DNA from: Arcicella sp043769985
GTDB lineage: Bacteria > Bacteroidota > Bacteroidia > Cytophagales > Spirosomataceae
DNA length: 45,814 bases
Direction of reading: 5' to 3'
Assembly (NCBI GenBank): GCA_043769985.1
Contig: JAYVIV010000153.1
Location: 1-45,814, forward strand
A program made the position numbers and the translations under genes. Positions 17,560 to 26,449 of the stretch are shown one piece after another. How positions within the stretch are numbered: position 1 is the first letter of the stretch; each line of letters opens with the position of its first letter. The notes under the pieces were generated by a model, which was given only the letters and a program-made list of their open reading frames with translations, did no database searches and was not told where the DNA came from.

Positions 17560-17567
17560 CAAAAATA
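17560..17567 (-). promoter_or_regulatory. Candidate -7 box (TATTTTTG) for the DoxX-like gene
   Basis: On the minus strand this matches TAnnTTTG and lies 49 bases before the start codon at 17511. No -33 TTG is seen at standard spacing. Confidence 0.3.
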
Positions 17568-17606
17568 CTGTTTCTTACGTATATACCTAATAACCATCCT
17601 TAATTT

Positions 17607-19427
17607 TTACTTCACACTTTTCAAAAATGCCTTGATTTCATGAATAAATATTTCCCCGTATTGCTGATATTTCTGCTGCCCTACGCCTGACACATTCAAC
17701 ATAGCATCCTGTGTAAGTGGCTTTTGTTGCGACATATCAGAGAGCGTTGCATCCGAGAATATCACAAAAGGAGGAATGTTTTTATCATCTGCCAAACGCT
17801 TCCGAAGTTCACGCAGTTTCTCGAAAAGAGCATCTTTTATGACCTCTTTCTTGGTTTTTTCTTTCGGAACAACCGCCTCACGTTCTGCCTGACGTTCTTC
17901 AAAAGGTTTATATCGAACCAATTGCACTTTCCGACCTTCCTTCAAAATCGCCCAAGAAGCATTGTTCAATCTATAAGCGTGTCCTTCGTCATAAGCAATA
18001 TCCATCACGCCCGAATTGAGCATTTGTTGGAGATAATCCGCCCACTCATCCGCTTTCAATTCTTTTCCTGCCCCGAAAGTTTTTATTTCGTGGTAACGGT
18101 TGTCAATGATACGTTTATTGTTCGATCCTCTCAAAATATCAATCACCATCGTCATTGCCACTTTTTCGTTGGTACGAGCCATGGCAGAAAGTGCTTTTTG
18201 AGCCAATAATGTAGCATCAAATCGCATGGGAGGGTTTTTGCAGACATCGCAATTGCCACAATCACGGGTTACTTCCTCATTAAAATAACTCAATAAAATC
18301 CGTCTTCGGCATATTTCCGCTTCGGCATATTGCTTCATTCTGTCCAACTTTGCGTTCTGAACTTCCTTCATTTCTGCGGGTAATTCGGAATTCGCAATCA
18401 TGTCTTTCCTCATCATTACATCCTGATAGGTATAAAAAAGAAGCGTTTCAGCCTTCACACCATCACGACCTGCCCGACCAATTTCTTGATAATAACTCTC
18501 CACGTTTGAGGGCATCGAATAATGAATTACCCAACGCACATTGGATTTATCAATCCCCATTCCAAAAGCAATCGTTGCCACAATCACCTGCACATCGTCC
18601 CGAATAAAAGCATCCTGAACTTTCGAGCGGTCAGCTGCGGGCATTCCTGCGTGATAGAACTTTGCCTTGATACCCGCTTTCTGCAAAGCCTCGGCAACAG
18701 TCTCCGTATTTTTACGACTCAAACAGTAAATAATACCTGGTTGTCGAGGACGTTCTGCCACAAAATTTTGAATAATTTTAATCCGATTTCTTCCAGGTAA
18801 AACTGACAGCGAAAGGTTAGGTCTATCAAAAGAAGAAATGAAAGTTTTAGCTTCTGGAATGCCCAATTGTGTGAGAATATCCTTGCGAGTAACACGGTCA
18901 GCGGTGGCAGTTAGGGCAATAACAGGCACGTTAGGAAAGGCTTCTTTTAGTACGTGTAACTTGGTGTATTCAGGTCTAAAATCATGTCCCCAAGTGGAAA
19001 CGCAGTGCGATTCATCGACAGCGAATAAACTGATATTCAATGACTTAATCCAATTTAAATAGCCTTGTGTAAATAATTTTTCGGGAGAAATATATAACAA
19101 TTTTAAATCACCATCACGGACTTGTCGTTCGATGATAGCTTGTTGATTTCCATCCAAAGAAGAGTTTAAATACGCCGAAGGAATTCCATTAGCTTTGAGG
19201 GCTTGCACTTGGTCGTGCATGAGGGCAATCAAGGGCGAAATCACGAGGGTAAGTCCCTGCATGATGAGGGCAGGAATTTGAAAACATACCGATTTTCCAC
19301 CACCCGTTGGCATCAAAACCATCGCATCTTGTCCATACAAAACCCAATCAATAATATCGGCTTGAAGCGGTCTGAATTTATCGTATCCGTAGTATTGTTT
19401 AAGGACTTGTTCTTTGGTGAGCGGCAT
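17607..19427 (-). CDS. recQ: ATP-dependent DNA helicase RecQ
   Basis: A 606-residue RecQ of standard bacterial length. It unwinds DNA 3'-5' in recombination and replication-fork repair. Visible motifs: LRPLQ-like RPLQADII (19-26), Walker A PTGGGKS (40-46), DESH box (138-141) with the aromatic-rich loop CVSTWGHDFRPEY, helicase motif V/VI ATIAFGMGIDKSNVRWVIHY and YYQEIGRAGRDG, then the zinc-binding cysteines in EICRRRILLSYF and DCGNCDVC, a winged-helix RQC region, and a C-terminal HRDC domain (LRKRLADDKNIPPFVIFSDATL). All catalytic elements are intact. A two-part promoter can be proposed upstream. Confidence 0.96.
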   Translation of the reverse strand: MPLTKEQVLKQYYGYDKFRPLQADIIDWVLYGQDAMVLMPTGGGKSVCFQIPALIMQGLTLVISPLIALMHDQVQALKANGIPSAYLNSSLDGNQQAIIERQVRDGDLKLLYISPEKLFTQGYLNWIKSLNISLFAVDESHCVSTWGHDFRPEYTKLHVLKEAFPNVPVIALTATADRVTRKDILTQLGIPEAKTFISSFDRPNLSLSVLPGRNRIKIIQNFVAERPRQPGIIYCLSRKNTETVAEALQKAGIKAKFYHAGMPAADRSKVQDAFIRDDVQVIVATIAFGMGIDKSNVRWVIHYSMPSNVESYYQEIGRAGRDGVKAETLLFYTYQDVMMRKDMIANSELPAEMKEVQNAKLDRMKQYAEAEICRRRILLSYFNEEVTRDCGNCDVCKNPPMRFDATLLAQKALSAMARTNEKVAMTMVIDILRGSNNKRIIDNRYHEIKTFGAGKELKADEWADYLQQMLNSGVMDIAYDEGHAYRLNNASWAILKEGRKVQLVRYKPFEERQAEREAVVPKEKTKKEVIKDALFEKLRELRKRLADDKNIPPFVIFSDATLSDMSQQKPLTQDAMLNVSGVGQQKYQQYGEIFIHEIKAFLKSVK

Positions 19428-19451
19428 CTATTTATGTTATTAAGTGAACGG

Positions 19452-19484
19452 CAAAGTTACATTTTTCAAATGATTTCTACTCAA
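19452..19484 (-). promoter_or_regulatory. Candidate Bacteroidota promoter of recQ
   Basis: On the minus strand a -7 box TAACTTTG (19452-19459) is preceded by TTG (19482-19484) with a 22-base spacer, within the range described for this promoter class. It would give a leader of about 20 bases before the start codon at 19427. Confidence 0.45.
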
Positions 19485-19579
19485 TCAAACGAAATCTATT
19501 ACTTTTGGAAAATGCAATCTGAAGCTTCGACTTCGCACAATGCTCGAAATGAAATTTCGATTTACTAAATAAAAACCAA

Positions 19580-21304
19580 ATGCAACAAACCATATCCACC
19601 ACCCCGCCCATCCGCAAATTTTTAGGCGAAGAGTTTGAACTCACAACTTGGGAAAGCGTAAAGCCTTTTTATGAAAACTTAGTTAGTCGTAGCGTCTCAA
19701 ATGCAGAAGATTTACGCAAGTTTTTTGCCGACCGTTCTGAATTAGAAAGTTATCTTTCTGAGAATTTTGCATGGCGATATATCAAAATGACTTGCGATAC
19801 GGGCGATAAAGAAATAAAGGCTCATTTTGACCAATTCGTAGGTGAAATTCAACCGCAATTAGCTGAATATGATGATATTCTAAATCAAAAAACACTCGAA
19901 AATCCATTTTTGGGCGAATTAAAGGATTCTGGATTCGACATCACAATTCGTGGTATGAAGAAAGCGACGGAAATTTTTAGAAATGAAAATATTCCACTTT
20001 TTACTGAAATTCAAAACCTTTCAAGTGAGTATCAAGCAATGGTTGGAGCAATGACGGTTGAGCTTGATGGACAAGTAAAAACGCTCCAACAAGCCAGCGT
20101 TTTCTTGGAAAATACTGACCGTTCTTTGCGTGAATCAGTTTATCATAAACTACAAGAAAGACGTTATACTGACCATGAAAAAATGGACAAAATCTTCAAC
20201 AAACTGACTGAAATACGCCATCAAGTGGCTATAAATGCAGGTTTTGAAAATTTTAGAGATTACTCTTTTGCGTCATTAAAACGTTTTGATTATAATAGCA
20301 ATGACTGTTTTGTATTCCACGAAGCCGTTGCCGAAACCGTTGTTCCTATTTTGAATGACTTAATGAGTGACCGTAAAATTGCTTTGCAATTGGCTGAACT
20401 TCGTCCTTGGGATAGAGCCGTTGATACAGAAGGTCGTCCCGCTCTGCATCCTTTTAATGGTGGAGAAGATTTGTTGAATAAAACCATTGAATGTTTCACG
20501 AATCTTGATCCATTTTTGGGTGAATGTCTCCGCATTATGAAGCGAATGGGACGTTTAGATTTGGAATCGAGGGTTGGAAAAGCCCCCGGTGGATACAATT
20601 ATCCTTTGGAAGAAACTGGCTTCCCGTTCATTTTTATGAATGCGTCTTCGTTGATGCGTGATGTCATTACGATGCTCCACGAAGGTGGTCATGCGGTGCA
20701 TTCAATCGTCACTAAGGATTTGACGCTCAATACGTTTCGTAATTTCCCATCGGAAGTTGCCGAGTTAGCTTCGATGTCTATGGAGTTAATTTCGATGGAT
20801 CATTGGGATGTATATTTTGATAATGAAGAAGACTTGAAAAGAGCCAAAATTCAACATTTGGAAGACATAATCAGTACGCTTCCGTGGGTGGCAACGGTGG
20901 ATAAATTCCAACATTGGATTTACGAAAACCCCACGCACAATACCGCAGAACGCACCGAGGCATGGATACGTATATATGAGCAATTTGCGGATAGCATCAC
21001 AGATTGGTCGGGTTTAGAAAAATACAGGGCAACGATGTGGCATAAGCAATTGCACATTTTTGAGTTACCGTTTTATTATATTGAATACGGTATTGCCCAA
21101 TTAGGAGCGATTGGCGTGTGGAAAAATTACAAAGAAAACCCTCAGAAAGGCTTAGAAGGTTATTTGAACGCCTTGAAATTGGGTTATACCAAACCAATGG
21201 GCGAGATTTACGCCGTTGCCAATATTCCTTTTGATTTCTCAAAAAATCATATTGCATCGTTGATGGATTTTGTGAGAGGGGAGTTGGCGGTTTTGAAGGG
21301 GTAA
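19580..21304 (+). CDS. M3 family oligoendopeptidase
   Basis: A 574-residue zinc metallopeptidase of family M3 (thimet oligopeptidase/PepF type). The zinc site is H367-E-G-G-H371 in MLHEGGHAVHS, with the third ligand Glu expected in the downstream FPSEVAELASMSME block. The helical N-terminal half and the C-terminal YYIEYGIAQLGAIGVWKNY, with its paired tyrosines, fit substrate-binding features of the family. No signal peptide is present, so it should be a cytoplasmic oligopeptide-degrading enzyme. It is divergent from recQ and is followed after 27 bases by the A+T-rich three-gene cassette. Confidence 0.92.
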   Translation: MQQTISTTPPIRKFLGEEFELTTWESVKPFYENLVSRSVSNAEDLRKFFADRSELESYLSENFAWRYIKMTCDTGDKEIKAHFDQFVGEIQPQLAEYDDILNQKTLENPFLGELKDSGFDITIRGMKKATEIFRNENIPLFTEIQNLSSEYQAMVGAMTVELDGQVKTLQQASVFLENTDRSLRESVYHKLQERRYTDHEKMDKIFNKLTEIRHQVAINAGFENFRDYSFASLKRFDYNSNDCFVFHEAVAETVVPILNDLMSDRKIALQLAELRPWDRAVDTEGRPALHPFNGGEDLLNKTIECFTNLDPFLGECLRIMKRMGRLDLESRVGKAPGGYNYPLEETGFPFIFMNASSLMRDVITMLHEGGHAVHSIVTKDLTLNTFRNFPSEVAELASMSMELISMDHWDVYFDNEEDLKRAKIQHLEDIISTLPWVATVDKFQHWIYENPTHNTAERTEAWIRIYEQFADSITDWSGLEKYRATMWHKQLHIFELPFYYIEYGIAQLGAIGVWKNYKENPQKGLEGYLNALKLGYTKPMGEIYAVANIPFDFSKNHIASLMDFVRGELAVLKG

Positions 21305-21331
21305 GTTTTTGAACAATAAATTAATTTTAAT

Positions 21332-21781
21332 ATGCACTCAAAAAAGTTTAAGTATCAAAAGTACCTTGATTTATATCCAAATTGTCCACCTGATTCTTAT
21401 AAGGAAATCGAAGATAATGGATTCAGATGGATTTTTTCTAATGATAATGACAGTTTCATACCAGTGTTGATTATTAACCCTGCCCGACAATTGGGAATTG
21501 ATGAAAAACAATGCGAAGGATATGCTTTGTCAATGTTTAAACATGAGATTGGAGCATATGAAAGGTATAAAAAATTGGTAAAAGCAAGAACTAAGCTCAA
21601 AGAAGTTTTGGGAAATAAAATTGCAGAAATAAATATTTCGAAGCTTGACGGTATTGGGTCAGAGCCAGAAACGAATAATTTTACGCATTTTAACTTCCAT
21701 GAATACGACGGAACTGATTTATCGTTAAAAATTGTTAATATTACGGAAATATTTGATGGAAATGGAAACTTTAAATGGTAA
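21332..21781 (+). CDS. Unknown protein, first gene of an A+T-rich cassette (149 aa)
   Basis: No family recognised. The protein is soluble, with a helical middle (KQCEGYALSMFKHEIGAYERYKKL) and a polar C-terminal part containing HFNFHEYDGTDL. There is no signal peptide or membrane segment. It is the first of three tightly packed plus-strand genes (the next starts before this one ends), all reading visibly A+T-richer than the peptidase gene upstream. The packing indicates an operon and a shared role. The end of the cassette is marked by a 12-bp terminator hairpin. Function unknown. Confidence 0.75.
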   Translation: MHSKKFKYQKYLDLYPNCPPDSYKEIEDNGFRWIFSNDNDSFIPVLIINPARQLGIDEKQCEGYALSMFKHEIGAYERYKKLVKARTKLKEVLGNKIAEINISKLDGIGSEPETNNFTHFNFHEYDGTDLSLKIVNITEIFDGNGNFKW

Positions 21782-22418
21782 AAACATAGACAATCTCATT
21801 TTTAAAAATTCTCTCACTCGCATTGTTGATGTACAGAATTTTGAAGGTCCACTATTGACTTTGTTTAAAGATACTGTAACTAATAATCTTTACTTATTTG
21901 ATTGGGTTGACAGGGATATATTATTTAATAGATGGATAGTATATCGCTGTGATCCTAATAAGTTAAATCAATTTATCAAAGCAAAAATTTCTCATTATGA
22001 CTTATTTGTGTCGGATGAACCTATTTGTTATTTAATTGATATTGATGAAAATATAGTGTGGAATAATTTAAAAGAAATAATGAAGAAAGACTTACCAAAG
22101 TCTTATCTCCCTCAACGAGATGTTTTTTTTGAAGAAGTTGATTGTCCTAATTTTAAAAAATTAACGGAGCTTATTGCAAAGCAATCCACACATAAATATT
22201 CAAAGGCATTAGCTCCAAAATATGCTTCTATGATTTATAGTAATATGCCTAATTTGAAGCATTTTAAACCTAAACCAATGAACAACAGCGTATTTATTTT
22301 CATTGACAAATCTCAATATTCTGATGAAATAAATAATGTAAATATTTATGACTATAAACGGGAAATGAACAGGTCAAATGCCTCTCAAATTACTAAAAAA
22401 GTAAATTCTTATGCTTAA
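21756..22418 (+). CDS. Unknown protein, second gene of the cassette (220 aa; possibly DUF6575-like)
   Basis: A soluble protein of about 220 residues. Its N-terminal half has strand-like segments (EGPLLTLFKD, NNLYLFDWVD, NRWIVYRC) and an ISHYDLFVSDEPICYLIDID block; the C-terminal part is basic and Asn-rich. I think it resembles the DUF6575 group, but without a search this is only a suggestion. Three in-frame starts are close together (21732, 21756, 21762); 21756 or 21762 seems best because the first would lengthen the overlap with the preceding gene to 50 bases. It overlaps that gene by about 26 bases and the next by 8, so translation is probably coupled. Confidence 0.7.
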   Translation: MEMETLNGKNIDNLIFKNSLTRIVDVQNFEGPLLTLFKDTVTNNLYLFDWVDRDILFNRWIVYRCDPNKLNQFIKAKISHYDLFVSDEPICYLIDIDENIVWNNLKEIMKKDLPKSYLPQRDVFFEEVDCPNFKKLTELIAKQSTHKYSKALAPKYASMIYSNMPNLKHFKPKPMNNSVFIFIDKSQYSDEINNVNIYDYKREMNRSNASQITKKVNSYA

Positions 22419-22866
22419 AAAAATAATTAACTTTGTTACGAAACAAGAGTGGCTATTTACTTCAATTAAAGGGGAATCTCGTATAATCATTAATATCAGT
22501 GGTAATAATGGAACATTTCAGTGTGTCGCAGATGTACGTGAAGCAGAAGAAAGGTTTATATTTTTATCTATTTGTGGTGCGAATGTTCCAGATGATAGAA
22601 GAACACTGATGAGTGAACTTTTGACACGAATAAACTATGGTTCTTTTTTAGGAAATTTCGAAATGGATTATGAAGATGGAGAGATAAGATATAAAACCAG
22701 TATATGTTGCAAAAGCTCAGAATTGACAATTAATATTATTGAACATATTGTAATGTCGAATATTGTTATGATGGATACGGCATTAACAGGCATCATGAAG
22801 TTGATTTATGGAGATATTACTGCTCAACAAGCATATGATTTGATAGAAAATAATAAGATTGAATAG
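22411..22866 (+). CDS. YbjN domain-containing protein, third gene of the cassette
   Basis: A 151-residue protein matching the YbjN/type-III-chaperone-like fold: the central LLTRINYGSFLGNFEMDYEDGEIRYK is the hallmark of YbjN domains, flanked by strand-rich N- and helical C-terminal parts. YbjN proteins are linked in enterobacteria to stress and motility phenotypes; the structural class binds partner proteins. Here the start codon overlaps the preceding gene by eight bases (ATGCTTAA), which suggests the protein is made together with the unknown 220-residue protein and may chaperone it. That pairing is inferred. The stop codon lies within the left arm of the terminator hairpin. Confidence 0.78.
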   Translation: MLKKIINFVTKQEWLFTSIKGESRIIINISGNNGTFQCVADVREAEERFIFLSICGANVPDDRRTLMSELLTRINYGSFLGNFEMDYEDGEIRYKTSICCKSSELTINIIEHIVMSNIVMMDTALTGIMKLIYGDITAQQAYDLIENNKIE

Positions 22867-22886
22867 ATTTTTGTCTATTCAATCTT
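22855..22886. terminator. Bidirectional terminator hairpin, cassette / TMTC-like gene
   Basis: A perfect 12-bp stem (AAGATTGAATAG at 22855-22866, complement at 22875-22886) with an eight-base loop. The left arm contains the stop codon of the YbjN gene and the right arm ends three bases before the stop of the convergent TMTC-like gene. It would serve both transcripts. Confidence 0.75.
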
Positions 22887-22888
22887 AC

Positions 22889-25066
22889 CTACTTCAAAGG
22901 AATCCCCCGCTGAGTCAAAAACGTAACCGCATTTTGGTCACCTTTCGCTACGGCGTTTTGCATGGCTTTAATACCGTTTTGAAAATCACCGTGTTGTCCG
23001 TATTCCAAACCAATGTTATAATCAAAACTTCCATCTTTTTTATCGGCTATAATCCCTTTCTGCCATGCCTTCACCGCATTTTGCCAGTCGCCCATTGATT
23101 TATAGGCAACCCCCAAATTTTTGTAGGCAACGGTTACTTTTGGGTCAATTTTAATGGCTTTTTCTAATTCTTTAATTTCACCTGCATGGTCGCCGTTATG
23201 ATTCAAAATGGTACTGATATTGATGTGTGGGTCGGCAAATTTTACGTCTAAATTCATGGCAGTTTGATAGCGTTTTATAGCTTCGTCTTCCTTGCCTTGT
23301 TTTGCTAAACATAAACCCATAATGTTGTGGGCAAACTGATTTTTATTGTCCGATTTTTCCAAAGCAATCTGCGACTCATCAATGGCAATGTTATATTTTC
23401 CTGTATAATAATACGCTGCACCAAGCATCCAGTGGAGGTTTTTCATTTCTTTTGGCTTAATTTTCAGAGCCGCCTCGAAGTTATCGACCGTTAAATCATA
23501 TTTCTTTTCATCAAAATAAATCTGCCCCAATGCCGTATGAACATCTGCCGTTTTGAAGGTCGTTTTGTGGGTTTCTTCAAAATAAAATTTGGCTTTTTCG
23601 TTGTCTTTTTTACCAAACCAATACCAACCCATGTTACTCGTAACCATCGGGTCGGTGGGGTGTTTTTCGTAGATGGGCGTAAACAAAGTCAACGTATCTT
23701 TCCATTTGGTTGATTGATTGAAAGATAGAAACGTTAAGCCCAATAAAAGCACCGCTCCAATACCAGGCATAAGTTTATTGGTAGCCGCTTTTTGATACAA
23801 ACGATTGGCTAAAACGGCTAAAATAACCAATGGACCAATCGAAGAAACGTAGAAATAACGGTCAGCCATCAAGGCACTACCCACGGGCAAAACTTGCGAA
23901 ACTGGGAAGATTACGATGAGGAAATAAAGTCCTCCCCACCAAACCAATTTATTCTTACGTCCTGCCCAAAACAGGGTAATTGCCAGAACTAACACTCCTG
24001 CAAATGCGGAATAATAAATGGAAGGAATTGCTCCCGTAGGTTTTTGTGGATATGGATAAAAAGCAATGAGATTAGTAGGTAAAACCATTTTTATCCAGTA
24101 ATACAAAACGCCATAATTAATCATAAAAAAGCGTTCTGAGAAAGAATAGGCATCAGAAATTACCTTCGTGGCATTGGCTCCTGCATCACTTTGGGCTTTG
24201 ATGGAAATAATACCAGTAATCAAAGAAACGATAAAAAACGGAGTCTTTTCAATGCCAATTTTGATGATTTGCTTGCGGTTTAACAAGAAATAATCGGTAA
24301 TTAAAAATACAACTGGTAAAATCACCGCCATACCTTTCGATAGACATGAAAGAATAAATAAGCCCAAAGCATACCATAAATGCTTGTTTTTCCAGTTGGT
24401 CTGGGCGACCCCGTACACATTGCTGTCAGTGTCCACACTGACGACGGTCGCACCAATGTTGTCAGTGGGGACACTGACAACAACATATTTCAAATATTGC
24501 CAAAAAGATAAAAGCAAAAACAAGGTATAAAGTACGTCCTTACGTTCAGCCGCCCATACCACCGACTCCACGTGTAGAGGATGAATAGCAAAAAGCACCG
24601 ACGTAACCGCCCCAATCAAGAAGTTTTTGCTCAATTTTTCAACCACCTTAAATACCAAAATGCTATTAATAATGTGAATAACGGTATTATTAAAATGATA
24701 AACCCAAGCGGTATCCTTCACCAGCGAGTATTCGATATAATACGTTACCATCGTGAGGGGATGCCAGTTACCGAGGTAAAAATCTGAAATAAGGGTCTTG
24801 AAATTTTTGAAGGAAACTTGCCGTAAATCTTCGTTATTTACGATATAAAACATATCGTCCCAGACGTAACCATTCTGAAAACCAGGCAAAAAGGCGATTA
24901 AAGCACAGACCGTAATAATACCCGCCACAATCCAAAAATTGCGTTCAGTATAAGGAATTGGGGCAATCAAAACTTCTGGTTCTTTAACGATTTTCGTAGT
25001 CTGATTGAACGTTTGAGGCTTTTGTGGAATATTCTTAGGATTCGGATATACTTTATTCTTTGCCAT
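22889..25066 (-). CDS. Polytopic GT-C-like membrane protein with TPR repeats (TMTC-like)
   Basis: 725 residues from the start at 25066 (MAKNKVYPNPKNIP); the frame is open 38 codons further upstream, but those residues look untranslated. The N-terminal 450 residues hold about ten transmembrane helices. The first lumenal-type loop carries YVWDDMFYIV, with the paired acidic residues expected of GT-C glycosyltransferases, and HPLHVESVVWAAERKDVLY matches the TMTC/DUF1736-like group. The last 270 residues are TPRs (for example AYKNLGVAYKSMGDWQNAVK). It may transfer a sugar from a lipid carrier to proteins in the periplasm; this is family-level inference. A loop between two membrane segments is encoded by two small palindromes (24422-24481). 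Confidence 0.85.
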   Translation of the reverse strand: MAKNKVYPNPKNIPQKPQTFNQTTKIVKEPEVLIAPIPYTERNFWIVAGIITVCALIAFLPGFQNGYVWDDMFYIVNNEDLRQVSFKNFKTLISDFYLGNWHPLTMVTYYIEYSLVKDTAWVYHFNNTVIHIINSILVFKVVEKLSKNFLIGAVTSVLFAIHPLHVESVVWAAERKDVLYTLFLLLSFWQYLKYVVVSVPTDNIGATVVSVDTDSNVYGVAQTNWKNKHLWYALGLFILSCLSKGMAVILPVVFLITDYFLLNRKQIIKIGIEKTPFFIVSLITGIISIKAQSDAGANATKVISDAYSFSERFFMINYGVLYYWIKMVLPTNLIAFYPYPQKPTGAIPSIYYSAFAGVLVLAITLFWAGRKNKLVWWGGLYFLIVIFPVSQVLPVGSALMADRYFYVSSIGPLVILAVLANRLYQKAATNKLMPGIGAVLLLGLTFLSFNQSTKWKDTLTLFTPIYEKHPTDPMVTSNMGWYWFGKKDNEKAKFYFEETHKTTFKTADVHTALGQIYFDEKKYDLTVDNFEAALKIKPKEMKNLHWMLGAAYYYTGKYNIAIDESQIALEKSDNKNQFAHNIMGLCLAKQGKEDEAIKRYQTAMNLDVKFADPHINISTILNHNGDHAGEIKELEKAIKIDPKVTVAYKNLGVAYKSMGDWQNAVKAWQKGIIADKKDGSFDYNIGLEYGQHGDFQNGIKAMQNAVAKGDQNAVTFLTQRGIPLK
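24422..24481. repeat. Two small palindromes embedded in frame in the TMTC-like gene
   Basis: 24422-24445 and 24458-24481 are each short hairpins built on GTCAGTG/CACTGAC. The second has a perfect 10-bp stem with a four-base loop. The two are near-inverted copies of each other (21 of 24 positions). They encode the polar loop with SVPTDN and SVDTDSN between two membrane helices. Their G+C-rich palindromic nature differs from the surrounding gene and suggests an inserted REP-like element that kept the reading frame. Confidence 0.7.
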
Positions 25067-25210
25067 ATTAGTGAGTAAGGGAATTTCGGGTTTCTTGATT
25101 ATAAGCAAATAGTATGCAAAAATAAAAAAAATTGGGGACTTTCCCCTTTCTTCCAAGTCCAAACAAAAGAAATTCACCATTCCTTTTTATTAATACTAAA
25201 TGATTCTCAT

Positions 25211-25218
25211 TAATTTTG
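25211..25218 (+). promoter_or_regulatory. Candidate -7 box (TAATTTTG) for mreB
   Basis: A perfect TAnnTTTG match 78 bases upstream of the mreB start. A -33 TTG at the expected distance is not evident. It is the only such box in the divergent region that points toward mreB. Confidence 0.4.
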
Positions 25219-25296
25219 TACTTTTACAAGAAAATTGATTCAGGGCAATACTAATGCCCAATTACTCAGCTCAGATAACAAAGAACTAATCATAAA

Positions 25297-26322
25297 ATGG
25301 GATTATTTAGCTTCCTAACATCAGACATTGCGATTGACCTTGGTACTGCCAATACGCTAATCATCCATAAAGACCGTATCGTAGTTGATGAACCATCAAT
25401 TATTGCCCTCGACAAAGCCACTAATAAGGTTTTGGCCATCGGAAACAAGGCGATGCAAATGCACGAAAAAACCAACGAAAATATCAAAACCATCCGTCCG
25501 CTGAAAGACGGAGTAATTGCCGACTTTACCGCTGCCGAGTTGATGATTCGTGGAATGATAAAAATGATTGACACAGGAAATCGTTTTTTCACGCCTTCAC
25601 ATCGCATGGTTATTTGTATTCCTTCGGGCATAACGGAGGTTGAAAAACGTGCCGTAAAAGATTCAGCCGAACACGCAGGGGCAAAGGAAGTGTACATGGT
25701 TCACGAGCCAATTGCTGCCGCAATCGGTATCGGAATTGACATCGAACAACCCAACGGTTCAATGATTGTGGATATCGGTGGTGGTACTACTGAAATTGCC
25801 GTCATTGCCCTTTCAGGAATTGTTTGTGAGGCTTCGGTACGTATTGCAGGAGACGTTTTTACTCGTGATATTGTGGATTATATGCGTCGTGAACACAATC
25901 TTTTGATTGGTGAACGTTCGGCTGAATTAATCAAAATTGAAGTTGGTTCGGCATTGCCAGAATTAGAAAACCCACCCGCAGATTATGAGATTCGTGGTCG
26001 TGATTTAATGACAGGTATTCCAAAAGAAATTAAAGTTACGTATTCAGAAATTGCTTACGCATTGGATAAATCAATCTCGAAAATTGAGGAGGCTGTTATG
26101 AAGGCATTGGAGGTTTCACCACCAGAACTTTCAGCTGATATTTACCACAACGGTATTCACTTAACGGGTGGAGGAGCGTTGTTGCATGGTTTAGACAAGC
26201 GTTTAGCCAATAAAACAAAATTACCAATCCACATTGCTGATGATCCACTTCGTGCGGTTGTGCGTGGAACGGGTGAGGTTTTGAAGCACTTAGATCACTT
26301 CAAGCCAATTCTTATATCTTAA
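25297..26322 (+). CDS. mreB: Rod shape-determining protein MreB
   Basis: A 341-residue actin-like cytoskeletal protein that directs lateral cell-wall synthesis. The actin-fold ATP-binding motifs are intact: phosphate-1 DIAIDLGTANTLI (residues about 10-22), phosphate-2 MIVDIGGGTTEIAVI (about 155-169) and the adenosine loop GIHLTGGGALLHGLDK near residue 290. The N-terminal MGLFSFLTSD includes the short amphipathic membrane-binding stretch. Length is normal. It is followed by mreC, but a 127-base gap occupied by a large hairpin separates the two, which is unusual for a pair that normally sits in one tight operon. Confidence 0.97.
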   Translation: MGLFSFLTSDIAIDLGTANTLIIHKDRIVVDEPSIIALDKATNKVLAIGNKAMQMHEKTNENIKTIRPLKDGVIADFTAAELMIRGMIKMIDTGNRFFTPSHRMVICIPSGITEVEKRAVKDSAEHAGAKEVYMVHEPIAAAIGIGIDIEQPNGSMIVDIGGGTTEIAVIALSGIVCEASVRIAGDVFTRDIVDYMRREHNLLIGERSAELIKIEVGSALPELENPPADYEIRGRDLMTGIPKEIKVTYSEIAYALDKSISKIEEAVMKALEVSPPELSADIYHNGIHLTGGGALLHGLDKRLANKTKLPIHIADDPLRAVVRGTGEVLKHLDHFKPILIS

Positions 26323-26329
26323 TTTTCAA

Positions 26330-26433
26330 TGATAGAATGATTGAATGATGAATGGGGTGCATAACTTGAGTGAGTATTGCCTCAATTATTCTATCAGGTT
26401 ATGCACCCCATTCATCATTCTGTCATTCTGTCA
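26330..26433. repeat. Large hairpin between mreB and mreC
   Basis: Left arm 26330-26365 and right arm 26398-26433 match at 33 of 36 positions; the inner 23 bp (26343-26365 / 26398-26420) are perfect. The loop is 32 bases. Outer arm parts are tandem words GAATGAT/CATTCTGT. The structure ends 17 bases before the mreC start codon and begins 8 bases after the mreB stop. It could act as an attenuator or RNA-processing/stability element setting the MreB:MreC ratio. It has no T tract, so simple termination is unlikely. Confidence 0.85.
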
Positions 26434-26449
26434 TTTTCTCATTGTAAAA

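Noticed and set aside
17724..18209. 161-codon plus-strand frame inside recQ
   Set aside because: Antisense shadow of the RQC/HRDC part of an intact recQ.
26345..26449. N-terminal extension of mreC from an ATG at 26345
   Set aside because: The extension is encoded by the intergenic hairpin; MYQLVQFISR at 26450 is the natural MreC start ahead of the membrane helix.
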